NCBI RefSeq assembly: GCF_024868665.1
Contig: NC_079895.1
Span: 11,947,323-12,011,322 of the forward strand
Reading direction: 5' to 3'
From: Triplophysa rosa
Taxonomy: Eukaryota; Chordata; Actinopteri; Cypriniformes; Nemacheilidae
DNA length: 64,000 nucleotides
Numbering within the stretch: position 1 is the stretch's first letter; each line of letters begins with the position of its first letter. Below the pieces are notes generated by a model that saw nothing but the letters and a program-made list of their open reading frames with translations, was not told the DNA's origin and searched no databases. The position numbers and the translations under genes are program-made. Below are positions 46,540 to 57,547 of the stretch, piece after piece.

Positions 46540-48151
46540 CAGTATCTCACAGAAGTGAGTACACCCCTCACATTTTTGTAAATATTTTATTATATCCTTT
46601 CATGTGACAACACTGAAAAAATGACACTTTGCTACAAAATAAAGTAATGAGTGTACAGCTTGTATAAGAGTGTAAATTTGCTGTTCCCTCAAAATAACTC
46701 AACACACAGCCATTAATGTCTAAACAGCTGGCAACAAAAGTGAGTACACCCCTAACTGAAAATGTCCAAATTGGGCCCAATTAGCCATTTTCCCTCCCCG
46801 GTGTCATGTGATTCTTTAGTGTTACAAGGTCTCAGGTGTGAATGTGGAGCAGGTGTGTTAAATTAGGTGTTATCGCTCTCACTCTCTCATACTGGTCACT
46901 TTAAGTTCAACATGGCACCTCATGGCAAAGAACTCTCTGAGGATCTGAAAAAAAGAATTGTTGCTCTACATAAAGATGGCCTAGGCTATAAGAAGATTGC
47001 CAAGACCCTGAAACTGAGCTGCAGCATGGTGGTCAAGACCATACAGCGGTTTAATAGGACAGGTTCCACTCAGAACAGGCCTCGCCATGGTTGTCCAAAG
47101 AAGTTGAGTGTACGTGCTCAGCGTCAGATCCAGAGGTTGTCTTTGGGAAATAGACGTATGAGTGCTGCCAGCCAGCATTGCTGCAGAGGCTGATGGGGTG
47201 GGGGGTCAGCCTGCCAGTGCTCAGACCATACAGCGCACACTGCATCAAATTGGTCTGCATGGCTGTCATTCCAGAAGGAAGACTCTTCTAAAGATGATGC
47301 ACAAGAAAGCCCGCAAACTGTTTGCTGAAGACAAGCAGACTAAGGACATGGATTACTGGAACCATGTCCTGTGATCTGATGAGACCAAGATAAACTTATT
47401 TGGTTCAGATGGTGTCAAGCGTGTGTGGCGGCAACCAGGTGAGGAGTACAAAGACAAGTGTGTCTTGCTTTCAGTCAAGCATGGTGGTGGGAGTGTCATG
47501 GTCTGGGGCTGCATGAGTGCTGCCGGCACTGGAGAGCTACAGTTCATTGAGGGAAACATGAATGCCAACATGTACTGTGACATACTGAAGCAGAGCATGA
47601 ACCCCTCCCTTCGGAGACTGGGCCGCAGGGCAGTATTCCAACATGATAATGACCCCAAAAGAAGCTGAGGGTAAAGGTGATGGACTGGCCAAGCATGTCT
47701 CCAGACCTAAAGCCTATTGAGCATCTGTGGGGCATCCTCAAACAGAAGGTGGATGAGCGCAAGGTCTCTAACATCCACCAGCTCCGTGATGTCATCATGG
47801 AGGAGTGGAAGAGGACTTCAGTGGCAACCTGTGAAGCTCTGGTGAACTCCATGCCCAAGAGGGTTAAGGCAGTGCTGGAAAATAATGGTGGCCACACAAA
47901 ATATTGACACTTTGGGCCCAAATTGTACATTTTCACTTAGGGGTGTACTTACTTTTGTTGCCAGCAGTTTAAACATTAATGGCTGTGTGTGGAGATATTT
48001 TGAGAGGACAGCAAATTTACACTGTTATACAAGCTGTACACTCACTACTTTATATTGTAGAAAAGTGTCATTTCTTCAGTGTTGTCACATGAAAACATAT
48101 AATAAAATATTTACAAAATGTGAGGGGTGTACTCACTTCTGTGAGATACTG
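46540..48151 (+). mobile_element. Passport-like Tc1/mariner transposon, both ends intact
   Basis: The 1612-bp element starts CAGTATCTCACAGAAGTGAG and ends with the reverse complement, flanked by TA dinucleotides (46538-46539 and 48152-48153). A second pair of repeats (AAAAGTGAGTACACCCCTAA near 46737 and its inverse near 47936) shows the IR/DR type of terminus. Its text matches what I know of the fish PPTN/Passport group. The internal transposase gene is broken, so the copy can move only if supplied with enzyme. Confidence 0.85.
46912..47907 (+). pseudogene. Degenerate Tc1-family transposase
   Basis: Starts MAPHGKELSEDLKKRIVALH with a paired-like helix-turn-helix (GYKKIAKTLKLSCSMVVKTI). Three lesions are visible. 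First, a 4-bp gain near 47167-47172 shifts the frame. Second, a TGA at 47372-47374 replaces the Trp codon just before SDETKINLFG, which carries the first catalytic Asp. Third, a deletion of about 30 bp at 47660-47666, just after the second catalytic Asp in QHDNDPK, shifts the frame back. The third catalytic residue survives in PIEHLWGILK. It cannot encode a full enzyme. Confidence 0.85.
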
Positions 48152-48153
48152 TA

Positions 48154-49499
48154 AGCTAGAACAGTTTAATATTTACGTCTCACATTTAAAGTGTTCATAA
48201 TTGGATAAAGGAGTGCAATTTAAATAATGTAGTCAATAATCTATATGCTAAACATGGCATGGCCACTGTTGGTATTGATTATTTCTTTAATAAGTTGCAG
48301 AAAATCTTTTATGAGGTGTGCTGCCATGAAGATGAGAGAATGTATCTTGGCTTTCATGATGAAAAGTATATTTAATGAAAAGAAAAAGCAATTATGTGTG
48401 GCAGCCTACTGAGCATATAGCTGTTAGGGGGGGGTGCTTGATCCTATAAGTCCACAACATTCAAAGCAATGGACGATTGAAAATGTCAAGATAAAAATAC
48501 TAGAAAGCATATGGGTTGTACCCTATAATCATGATAATTGCGAACTATTTGCCTCGTTGTAAGTCTCGTTGTTCCCTGTTGAGATAAAGTGAGATGAGTG
48601 AACGAGACTGCAGTGCTTTACATTTAAATAACAATTAATATAAATTAAAATAAACAACAAAGTGTTTTTATTAGGCAATATATAATCTATATTTCTTGTT
48701 ATCCACGTAAAAAAAGGAATAAAAATAAAGCACAATTTAATTACAAAAAAGGATATTGCTAAATCTTCTCACGTATTAACTTGGTCAATTAAAAAAAACA
48801 TAAGATTTACAAATACATTTTGCAGTTCAAGCAGCATCAGAATCGAAATCTCTAGAGATGATATCAACATCACGAGCAGCTTTCAGGAAAAAAGGCTCAA
48901 TGGTATAAAGCGTGCCGAGGGGAAAGATGATGTAAGCGTTTATGTAATCTGCATCTGCGAAATGCACAACATAGCGCCCCCTGGAGGCCACTGTTGTCTA
49001 ACAAAAAATGAAATTACACATTGGATAGATTGAGCGTACCCTTAACCAGAGAACGATAATTCAACCATTTCTCTATTTCTGACAATGTGTCACCGTTAGA
49101 TTATATAAAAGTGCATTGCAGTTTTTATTTGGTATTTAAACCGATAGACAATCAGTTTCATTAAAAAAGACAAGCAGCACACATGCAACAATCATATAAA
49201 AACTATTAAGTCTTTATCAAACGTATATAAAAGGCTCTGTATCTTCCTCCACGCCTCAAACATCGTTTGAAACGTACATTTAAAAATCGATCTCTGCAAC
49301 AGGTCTGCAGGACGGCTAACTTGGTGCCAAGCTGGCTGGAAACCAGCCAATGTTAATGTTAATGTTAATGTTAATATGTTCATAAATGAGGACGGGATTA
49401 TTTTGTTGTTAGATTTATAGATTCAAAAATATAATAAGCATGAAGTGAAAGAGGAATCTTGCAACTATTTAAATCACTATTTCATTGTTTGTGATTTCT
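48154..49499. other. Intergenic stretch before the stxbp5l promoter
   Basis: AT-rich. It has a (TTAATG)n run of five units at about 49349-49377 and a GCGCCCCCTGGAGGCCACTG segment near 48974 of the kind found in dispersed fish repeats. No gene seen. Confidence 0.4.
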
Positions 49500-50343
49500 G
49501 AAGCACATGGTCCAATCATTGCCGCGGGAGGACGGGCATAACAGCAGGACCGTAGCATTACGTCCAATGTGCACAGAGAGAGGCGGGGCTTTCGTTCGAT
49601 GTTTCAGCACCATGGACAGCGGCTCGCACTCGACTGCGGGAGAGATTCTGGGTGCGGGTCGAGGTTACTCGCCTCCTATTCTCCCAAAAACTCAAACGAA
49701 AGCCAGAAGAAGAGGTATTTTATAAAAACCGTTCTGTGGTCGTGTAATATCTTGTCTTTCTTGGGCGGTTTTTGATCAAATTTCGACGTTGGCTGGTGGT
49801 TGTACGTTGGTTGGTTCTCTGCAACGTGTTTCCTCTGCGTCTGGGATCCCAACAATAAACGTTCAACGTGACTTTTGGTGTGCACGGATACTGCATCTCG
49901 CGGAAAAACAGGCGACCGTCCGCGTAAACGCCTTTTGTTTTTCACAAACTGAATTGCACTTTATTATGTTTCTGACATGGCTCCCGAGAATTTTGATTAG
50001 CTGGGTGCGATACCGTCCTGCGTAAGTAATATGAAGTTTCTTCATTCTTTATCAGCCTGGTTCAGGCATTAATGCGCACTAAAACTAATCGCCCGTTTGC
50101 ATAAATTCATCTTTTACTTTTTGTGATCTTCAACCCTTTTTTGGAAGATGAGGTTCTTCTATGGTCTTTTGTAATGCACATAAATTCCTGAAAGAGAAAA
50201 GAAACGAAGAGAAAGCGGAGTTTTGCCGTCTGAATTCGTGCTGTGCAGCCGCATCATCTCCTATGCCGTTTTAAACGTCTCCGCGGCACGTTTTAAGATC
50301 GTCCGAGAGAAACTTCGACAAAAGTGCAAACACAAGGATAAAG
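49500..50343 (+). promoter_or_regulatory. CpG-rich promoter and 5' leader of stxbp5l
   Basis: CpG density rises sharply from about 49500 (GCCGCGGGAGGACGGGCATA) and stays high through the first coding exon, in contrast to the AT-rich flanks. No TATA box is placed. Where transcription starts, and whether the leader is spliced (a donor-like AAGAG/GTATTT sits at 49710-49720), cannot be settled here. Confidence 0.55.
49612..49725 (+). other. Upstream ORF or alternative first coding exon, 37 codons
   Basis: An ATG in strong context (CAGCACCATGGAC) opens MDSGSHSTAGEILGAGRGYS and closes at TAA 49723-49725. A possible splice donor after 49714 (AGAAGAAGAG/GTATTT) would leave 34 codons plus one base. 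It lies 730 bp upstream of the stxbp5l start codon. It could be a uORF in the leader, an alternative N-terminal exon, or unused. Confidence 0.4.
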
Positions 50344-50511
50344 ATGAAGAAGTTCAGGAAGGTTTTGGATGGGCTGACGACTTCTACGCCTGTCAATCCA
50401 GGTGGATCTCCAGTGTGCGGCAGTGCGGCCGGGACCCCCAGTGCGGCACATACACCACGGGAGCTGGAGATCCAGGAAACGCTGATGTCAGAGCACTTCC
50501 AGATCTGTAAG
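50344..50511 (+). CDS. stxbp5l: Syntaxin-binding protein 5-like (tomosyn-2), first coding exon
   Basis: Encodes the first 56 residues of a tomosyn, a large WD40-repeat protein with a C-terminal R-SNARE-like motif that competes with synaptobrevin for syntaxin/SNAP-25 and restrains vesicle exocytosis in neurons and endocrine cells. The exon starts MKKFRKVLDGLTTSTP, continues through a Gly/Ser/Pro/Thr-rich linker and ends EIQETLMSEHFQICK at a GTGGGT donor (phase 0). The KFxxRKVLDGLT start and EIQETL-SE-FQ-CK end are diagnostic of tomosyns, whose next exon begins the TVRHGFP block. MKKF and the position downstream of gtf2e1, as in human 3q13.33, favour STXBP5L over STXBP5. The start has A at -3. 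No further exon was found up to 64000, so intron 1 exceeds 13.4 kb and the gene is partial here. Confidence 0.88.
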
Positions 50512-50710
50512 GTGGGTGTCTTTCTCTACATTAAAGGGCTCATCTGTCATTGCAGTTGTGCTGCTAGTTCTGGCCAAGTGGCCTGCTGATCAGTGCAACT
50601 GTAGGGACAAATCTGAATAGGTAGACCCACTGCAGCGCAACAAAACCAGAACAGACAACATAGGCTACACTGCAGACACTAAACCAGATACCACACTAAT
50701 TTTCTCCAGA

Positions 50711-50805
<95 letters not shown>
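50711..50805. repeat. (ATCT)n microsatellite, about 24 units
   Basis: A 95-bp uninterrupted tetranucleotide run 200 bp after the stxbp5l exon 1 donor. Such long perfect runs are normally highly polymorphic. Confidence 0.97.
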
Positions 50806-51810
50806 GGCGAGGGGAGGGAAATATGCAAAGGTTGAGGTTTTCTCAGGACCTTTCGTCTCCGCATTGGAGAAGTCAAGTGATGGGGAATCGATGACATTAC
50901 CGAGGTTCCTTAGCTTACATAAAAAAAGTGAGAGAGCCTCCCGTATAGTCTCCGGGCTTTTGTGATTTTCCTGAAGCTATTTTTAGACTTTTTAGGGCCG
51001 ATTGCAGCTGGACTTGATGGCGGAAACTGATTGCAGACTTTCTGTCGCAGCTCGATTCAAAGGAATTGAAGGTAGCTTGACATCTGGATACAATTGTTCA
51101 CCCCAGAGCGTTAGAAGTCGGCTGTGTTTTATTCACTGACATGTCAAATTAAACAGAAATAAAGCGTCAAGGGAGAAAGAACAAAAGCACTGGTGTTAGA
51201 ATCGAAGTGTAGCCTATAGAAAGTGCCGAAATGTTTCAAGTAAAGAGAGTTTTGTTAAACGTTACGAGGCTTCATTCTTTTGAAATAATCACAGCAGCAT
51301 ATTCATTCACTCCCGCGCTTTGTTCCCACTGTGTAGTAAAGATACCGCGGTGTATCAGCTCTCCTCGGGGAGTATATTGTGAGAGGCTTCCGGTGGTGCG
51401 AGACCCATCAGCCTCAAGCCGCGGTGACGTTAACGTTTTTTCATTTTGCAGTCGTTTTCGTCTAAAACTTCTTGGAAACGACGTAAGCGCTTAACATACA
51501 CGATTTACATACGTAGAATATCTTAACAGGTTGGGCATGCAATAACCAACTAAGAAATTAAATTAAACAACACACCGCGAGACCTAGAACGCTTCTTAAA
51601 GCACATTTTGGGCAAGGCCTAAATCTACCCGTAAACCACTGGAACAGTTTACATGGTTAGTGGCTGCGGGAGTGATTTACTACCGTGTTAGTGTAGCTGC
51701 TGAGAGGTAGGTCAATATAAACCGTTTATCATTTTCTTTTAAATATACATAAACTAATCTCCATATTTTTCTCTTCTCGTTAGTTCTTCTTGTGTATAGA
51801 AATAACAGCA
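50806..51810. other. stxbp5l intron 1, proximal part
   Basis: CpG content stays moderate to about 51500 (for example CCGCGGTGACGTTAACG near 51418-51434). No exon or repeat recognised. Confidence 0.4.
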
Positions 51811-52297
51811 ACACTGAAAAAAAATCTGTTGTATTAACATGCAAAAATTATGTACATCGGTTGCACATAATAAAGTAACATTTAATTGTCAAATTTATGG
51901 TTGTTAAACAAACATGATTTTTAAATGTTAACATTTCATATTTTCATTTAAGATTCTCAACATAAGTGTTTTAAGTTAAAGTGACATAATACTTTTTTTT
52001 TATCTCTAACAAGATATTAAGTTTACAGAGCTTAACAGAAATTCAAGTTTAGAAGTTTGTCACGGGCCACTACCTAAGCAAAGGCTACGCTTTTCTGAGC
52101 AATGGTAACCACAAAACTGAAAAATATAACAAACTCCTCTGAATCTCAAAGATAAATGAACATTAAACACTAACAAGTGTTACTCTTTACTGAAAACACA
52201 TAAAACAACAATTAATTAAGAAAATAACTCTCAAAATGCAGTCTTAAGCAAAGCATGCTGGGAAATATAAATCCTCTGCCTAGTTGTAACAATTATA

Positions 52298-53888
52298 CAC
52301 TGAACAAAATTATAAACGCAACACTTTTGTTTTTGCCCCCATTTTTCATAAGCTGATCTCAAAGATCTAAGACTTTTTCTATGTACACAAAAGGCATATT
52401 TCTCTCAAATATTGTTCTCAAATCTGTCTAAATCTGTGTAAGTGAGCACTTCTCCTTTGCCGAGATAATCCATCCACCTCACAGGCGTGGCATATCAAGA
52501 TGCTGATTAGACAGCATGATTATTGCACTGATGTGCCTTAGGCTGGCCACAATAAAAGGCCACTTTAAAATGTGCAGTTTTATTACACAGCACAATGCCA
52601 CAGATGTCGCAAGTTTTGAGGGAGTGTGCAATTGGCATGCTGGCATTCACTGTTCAGATTTTCACTGTACAGGGCAGATGGCGGACAGCGTGTATGGCAT
52701 CATGTGGGTGAGCCATAACCCTAACCCAGCCATTGAAGAGGAGTGGACCAACATTCCACAGGCCACAATCAACAACCTGATCAACTCTATGTGAAGGAGA
52801 TGTGTTGCACTAACTTAAGCAAATGGTGGTCAAACCAGATACTGACTGGTTTTTGGACTCCCCTAATACAGTAAAACTGCACATTTTAGAGTGGCCTTTT
52901 ATTGTGTCCAGCCTAAGGCACACCTGTGCAATAATCATGCTGTCTAATCAGCATCTTGATATGCCGCACCTGTGAGGTGGATGGATTATCTCGGCAAAGG
53001 AGAAGTGCTCACTAACACAGATTTAGACAGATTTGTGAACAATATTTGAGAGAAATAGGTCTTTTGTGTACATAGAAAAAGTCTTAGATCTTTGAGTTCA
53101 GCTCATGAAAAATGGGGGCAAAAACAAACATGTTGCATTTATTAGGGTTGGGCGATGTCTACCAAATTGGCATCGTGATGGACAATGACATCGGGGGGCG
53201 GGGCATATCAGTTTGCTAGATGGCCATCTGCCAAAACATTAAAAACAATTATATCAGTGCTCTGGACTGCAACCAACTGCAACCAGTTTTCAAGACAGCA
53301 TGATTTTTTTTCACAAGTACTCGCCCATGTACGACCTGCAAATTTGGAATTTCTTCCGGTTGTTATTTTATGTGGAAAGACGAGTAGATCGTAAGCCCAC
53401 CAGTGTAGGCTGTGTGTGTGTGATTAGTCAACTGCGCGGGTCATGAGGCACTGATGTTTCCTGCTGCCATTGCGGACGCGCACTGTTCAGGTCGTCATAG
53501 ACAAGTTTACACACACACAACGTGAGCGCATTAATACGATTCACTGTTTGAGTTCACTTTCTAAGTCCGTCTCCGTCTCCGTCTCATGCACACACACGTT
53601 GTGCAGCTTCCAAATCATACTCAACTGAGGATAAGCATGAATGGACGAGCTCGACACATGTGCAGAATGTCATACTGTGGACTCGGCTGTCAACATTTGT
53701 CTTGGGAATGTGCTGTACGCGTACGCGGACGGGATGTCCGGATGACCGCAGACCCTCCTGATGACGAAAATTGCATCATGCAGGGGAATCACGAAGCCGG
53801 CCCAACATCGTGATGGCTGTCAGCCATCGGCGATGGACGATGTCATCGTCTATCGGCCAAACCCTAGCGTTTATAATTTTGTTCAGTG
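52298..53888 (+). mobile_element. Tc1-like element with very long inverted repeats, internally deleted
   Basis: Termini are CACTGAACAAAATTATAAAC and its exact reverse complement, flanked by TA (52296-52297 and 53889-53890). The inverted repeats extend roughly 270-300 bp (left to about 52590, right from about 52860, interrupted by the hAT-like insertion). The interior keeps scraps of a transposase gene, with GQMADSVYGIMWVSH and the C-terminal EEEWTNIPQATINNLINSM ending in a premature TGA (52793-52795). Most of the catalytic region is gone. Confidence 0.8.
53143..53866. mobile_element. hAT-like element inserted in the right repeat of the Tc1-like element
   Basis: The 724-bp insert starts TAGGGTTGGGCGATGTCTAC; the reverse complement of its right end starts TAGGGTTTGGCCGATAGACG. 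Flanks are GCATTTAT (53135-53142) and GCGTTTAT (53867-53874), an 8-bp duplication with one change. Removing the insert restores the Tc1-like inverted repeat. The segment CATCGTCTATCGGCC and repeated CATCG motifs mark the family. No transposase. Confidence 0.8.
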
Positions 53889-53897
53889 TACTGTATG

Positions 53898-55156
53898 TTA
53901 AAGCAACAGCAGAGAACTTTGGCGTATGGTTCCCCCATGTGGTTGATAAGCACAATTATCTGTTATCAATGTCGTAAATACTGTCGCTGTATAAGCTTCC
54001 ACGTGGGCAGCGCAATACACGTGAATTTGTTGACTAAGCAGAAACCGCTGTTACATCAAGTCACTGCATAAACTGTGCATGTACTAAAGCACTCTTTTGG
54101 CTCCCGCGGGGTATACTACTGGACTACTGTATACTAATAGCTCAAACTAGATTCTGAGGTAGCAGCTGGATGTTAGCTGTTAGCGCATAGCGTGCTAGCA
54201 ACATAGCAGCTACATAACACATTTGCAATCACCCAAAACACAACGCTATGTGTTTAGTAACCAATGCAAATCATTTTCTGTAGTTATATTTTTGGAAACA
54301 CACTCGCAACCAGGCGTTCTGCTTTGTGTAATAGGTGCAATCACTAATTTACACTCAACTCGCTATGGGAATAGTGCCTAGCATGGTAACTATAGATACC
54401 GATAACATTAGTCTACGTGCATGAACTAAGGAATCAGCAACTATTGACCATAAAACATTTATTGTGGTTTGGTAGTCATCGTTTACAAGCATAACACTCA
54501 ATTTGTGACGAGGCACGATCATGCTACGTAAGCTATTGAGACCCGGCAACATTACATAATCTCTAGTCTACTTTACGGTTATAAATTGTGAACCAATAAT
54601 GTTAGTGCGCAAATAAAAACCTGAGCACAGCCTAATTACTAATAAGCTCAAAAGTACAGGACAGTAAGAAAAAATGAACATATAAGACTTTCAAATCCAG
54701 TAGCAGGAAGGGTAACATTAGGTCTCCATCCATTTTGCAACACGTTGCCTCTTCCAGCTAGCGCCACAGAGTGTAAGTCCGTCAGATATTGATTCCTGTT
54801 CGGGCTCGTGTCAGATCACTCTCTCTCTTTTCCTCTTTGTATTTTTTTGCTGGCTCTGCCATGGTGATGGTTTGGAGACTTGCGTTGAACTAGATAATTT
54901 TGTCTTATTGTTAGATGTTGGCTAACTTCACCCGGGCTACGAGTAAAACGTGACGTATGCCATAAAGCAGGTGATGGGTGGGGCTTGTGAACCTACCCAC
55001 ACACACCAAAGTTACAAGTGTGATTTCAGCCTATAGAGGGCTGCTTATGTAGCAGCGGTAGTAAAATTCGTCCAGTTACTGTAAGAGTTGTCCTACCACT
55101 AAAATAATTTTAGAGAGATTATTTTAAGGTTGAAAAACTCTCTGTTGTTGCTTTAA
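53898..55156. mobile_element. TTAA-flanked non-autonomous element (family D)
   Basis: Left edge TTAA then AGCAACAGCAGAGAACTTTG; right edge CTCTCTGTTGTTGCT then TTAA. The terminal inverted repeat is about 17 bp. It starts only 9 bp after the Tc1-like element. It contains a TAGCTGTTAGCGCATAGCG-like run near 54174 and CTAGCGCCACAGAGTG near 54759. No long ORF. Confidence 0.65.
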
Positions 55157-55295
55157 CACAACACAAATCATTTATGTACAGTAGTGCCAACATGAAGGGA
55201 TTAAGTTACATAACTGAACATGAAAAAATTGTGTTGATTTAACTTATTTAAATCAATCATATTGGACAAGCAGCAAAAATCTTTTTTTTAAGTGT

Positions 55296-57096
55296 ACTAA
55301 GCTTTGTATTGATTTGTGTGCCTTTAGATTTGCTTTGCAGAAGTTGAGGTTGTTTGTAGCCCGATGTTTTTAAAGAGGTCATATAAATTAGATGTTAATC
55401 AAGGTAATTTAGCTTTTCATTACTATATGTGCACCCTCTCACTGAGCCTTAGAAATAAACAGGCCGAATGTTTATGTAAACACCCCCTTTTGATTTGATA
55501 CTGTAACCTCATTGATAACTTTTTTGATGTTTATTATGTGAACTGGGCAACAGCACTTATCTGTGCCCTGCAGGTTTACTGTCAAGTTCAGTATAGTTGC
55601 TGAAGCCCCATTCTTCAATAAAAGCATCTTTGCAAGTCCTGCTTTAACAGCCTCTTTTGTTCACCATATAAGAGTACACTTCACCTTGAATAGATAGGCA
55701 ACATTTGGTGCATAGGCATCTTTAGAGAGTAAATAGCAAGTATTGTTGGCACAGGTATGATTGAGTCTGGGAAGGGAAAAGTGTCCTTTTGGATGTTGAC
55801 TGAAACAGTGCTCTGGAGTCTCAGATATGAAGTAATCTGCTGAACACGCTCTCGTGTGCTTACGAATAGACTGTGACATCCAATTCTGGTTTGATCACTG
55901 AACTGAATCATGGGATTTGACAACAGCTTCCGTCATGGGCTGTCATGTATCATGTTTGGTTAAATGTAGATCTTTCTCAATCCCTCTCTGTTCAGTTCTT
56001 TCATTCCAAGATTGTTACATGCACACAAAAATAACAATACCAAGGATATATTGGAAAAATGAAATGCAAAAATATTATTTTATAACAGGTTAACAGAAAC
56101 AGGTGAGCTTGCTTTCCAAGCCTTGGTTTTTGCTCAGTATTTGCTAATTACTCAAATAAGTTATGAATATCCGCATGTATAAAATGTACAGAAGATGTTA
56201 TTTGTTTTTCTGAAGAAAAGATATTGTGGTATTATGGTGGCTTCCTCTGTGCTGCTCTGAGACCGCAGTGGCGGCACAGCCTGTGCTCAGAGCAGCATGC
56301 TCTGCCTGTACATATCCTCATCTCTCAACAAAAAAGCTGTGCTTACTCAACCAAACACAAACAAATGTGAATTATTCGGTATCTATTGTTGATAGATGTA
56401 CAATTGTTTTTTTTCAATCAACACTATGTTTAATCATAGTGGTAGTAGGGCCAAATAGAAACGATAGGACTTTTAGATAGTATTTTTCTCGCTTTCTGCT
56501 TAACTTTCCATGGTTTTACATCTGCTCAACTGATTTATATGGTGTCACTTGTTTAAACCTTATTGTTATTTCATACCCTCATTCAAACTCTGTTGTCTTT
56601 CCAGTGACTGAGCAGAGCCAAGGTAGTTAATGGTGCAAGCAGCTATGTGTTTGTAATCACCTATAAATGAATAGCCGTCCTCAGCCAATCTATATCCTCT
56701 AAACCTTTTCCGAACTCCACTTCTCTCATCCCCTTTGTTTTTTCATGCTGTAATTGAGTGACTCACACAAATGTGTCAGTTAAAGGACTGATTTTCTTGC
56801 GAGACTTGTGGGTTTTTGTTTTATATTTACCTACCCCCACAATCAATTCAGTTTAACCAGGCACTATGTGCTAAAATACCACTGCGATATAAATAATTAA
56901 ATAATTAATTAAGTGCATACATACTACCTTTCTTTGTCATTTTAGCATATTTTAGTTTGTTTCTTATTAAAAGCCATTAAAGCTACAAAGCTGTTGCATC
57001 CAGCACTTAAAAAAACCAACTCAAGCAAGATTCATTCTGCATAGATTTTTGGCTATTTGCACTGATTTTCATAAATTCTTCAGTATAGCTGTCAGG
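55296..57096. other. stxbp5l intron 1 stretch without recognised features
   Basis: No repeat ends or exons recognised. 56560-56790 is repeat-free and more complex than its surroundings. Confidence 0.4.
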
Positions 57097-57542
57097 TGTA
57101 ACAAGCTCTCCTCGGCGATCAGCAAAACCCCCTCCAGCAACTCCTCCTTACAGATCCACCCGTTTTCCACTTTCACCGGACTATTGACTTTCACAGACTA
57201 CGTTTCCCATCATCCTTTGCACCCACCATGATTGCACCTGATGCCCATCCCATGGACACTATATGCACGCTGTCTTGTGGTCATAGTGTTGTCCGATCTA
57301 GTTGTACTTTGGTTATTGTCTAGTGCAGTCCCCTTATGCTCTCGTAGTTTCCTAGTTGTATGTTTTGTTACCTTGTGGATATTACCCTTGTCATCTTGTG
57401 GATTACCTTTTTGTGGATGTTACCTTTTGTGAATTTTACCCTTTTATTGGATTTACCCTTTTTTGCCTGGAAACATTATTAAACACTTCTTCACTCAGTA
57501 TCCTGTTGTGGCATCGTCCATCTGTCCCGGTGTAGTGTTACA
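57097..57542 (+). mobile_element. Solo LTR with exact 5-bp target duplication, plus orientation
   Basis: The 446-bp unit begins TGTAACAAGCTCTCC and ends GGTGTAGTGTTACA, TG...CA borders with inverted TGTAAC/GTTACA. Flanking 5-bp repeats TCAGG are identical (57092-57096 and 57543-57547). CACTATATGCACG is a possible TATA region, and ATTAAA near 57478 is a possible polyadenylation signal. The middle has repeated GTTACCTTTTGTG-type T/G-rich text. No internal domain is attached. Confidence 0.8.
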
Positions 57543-57547
57543 TCAGG

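Larger units (their letters stand above)
51811..55295. mobile_element. Probable outer element of a nested transposon stack
   Basis: The left edge reads ACACTGAAAAAAAATCTG and the reverse complement of the right edge reads ACACTTAAAAAAAAGATTTT. Flank-specific motifs (AAGCATGCTGGGAAATATAA on the left, ATTGGACAAGCAGCAAAAAT on the right) match a dispersed cyprinid repeat from memory. The Tc1-like and TTAA elements below lie between. No target duplication could be confirmed. Confidence 0.4.

Noticed and set aside
50711..50805. CRISPR-like or other structured array
   Set aside because: A simple tetranucleotide microsatellite with no spacers.
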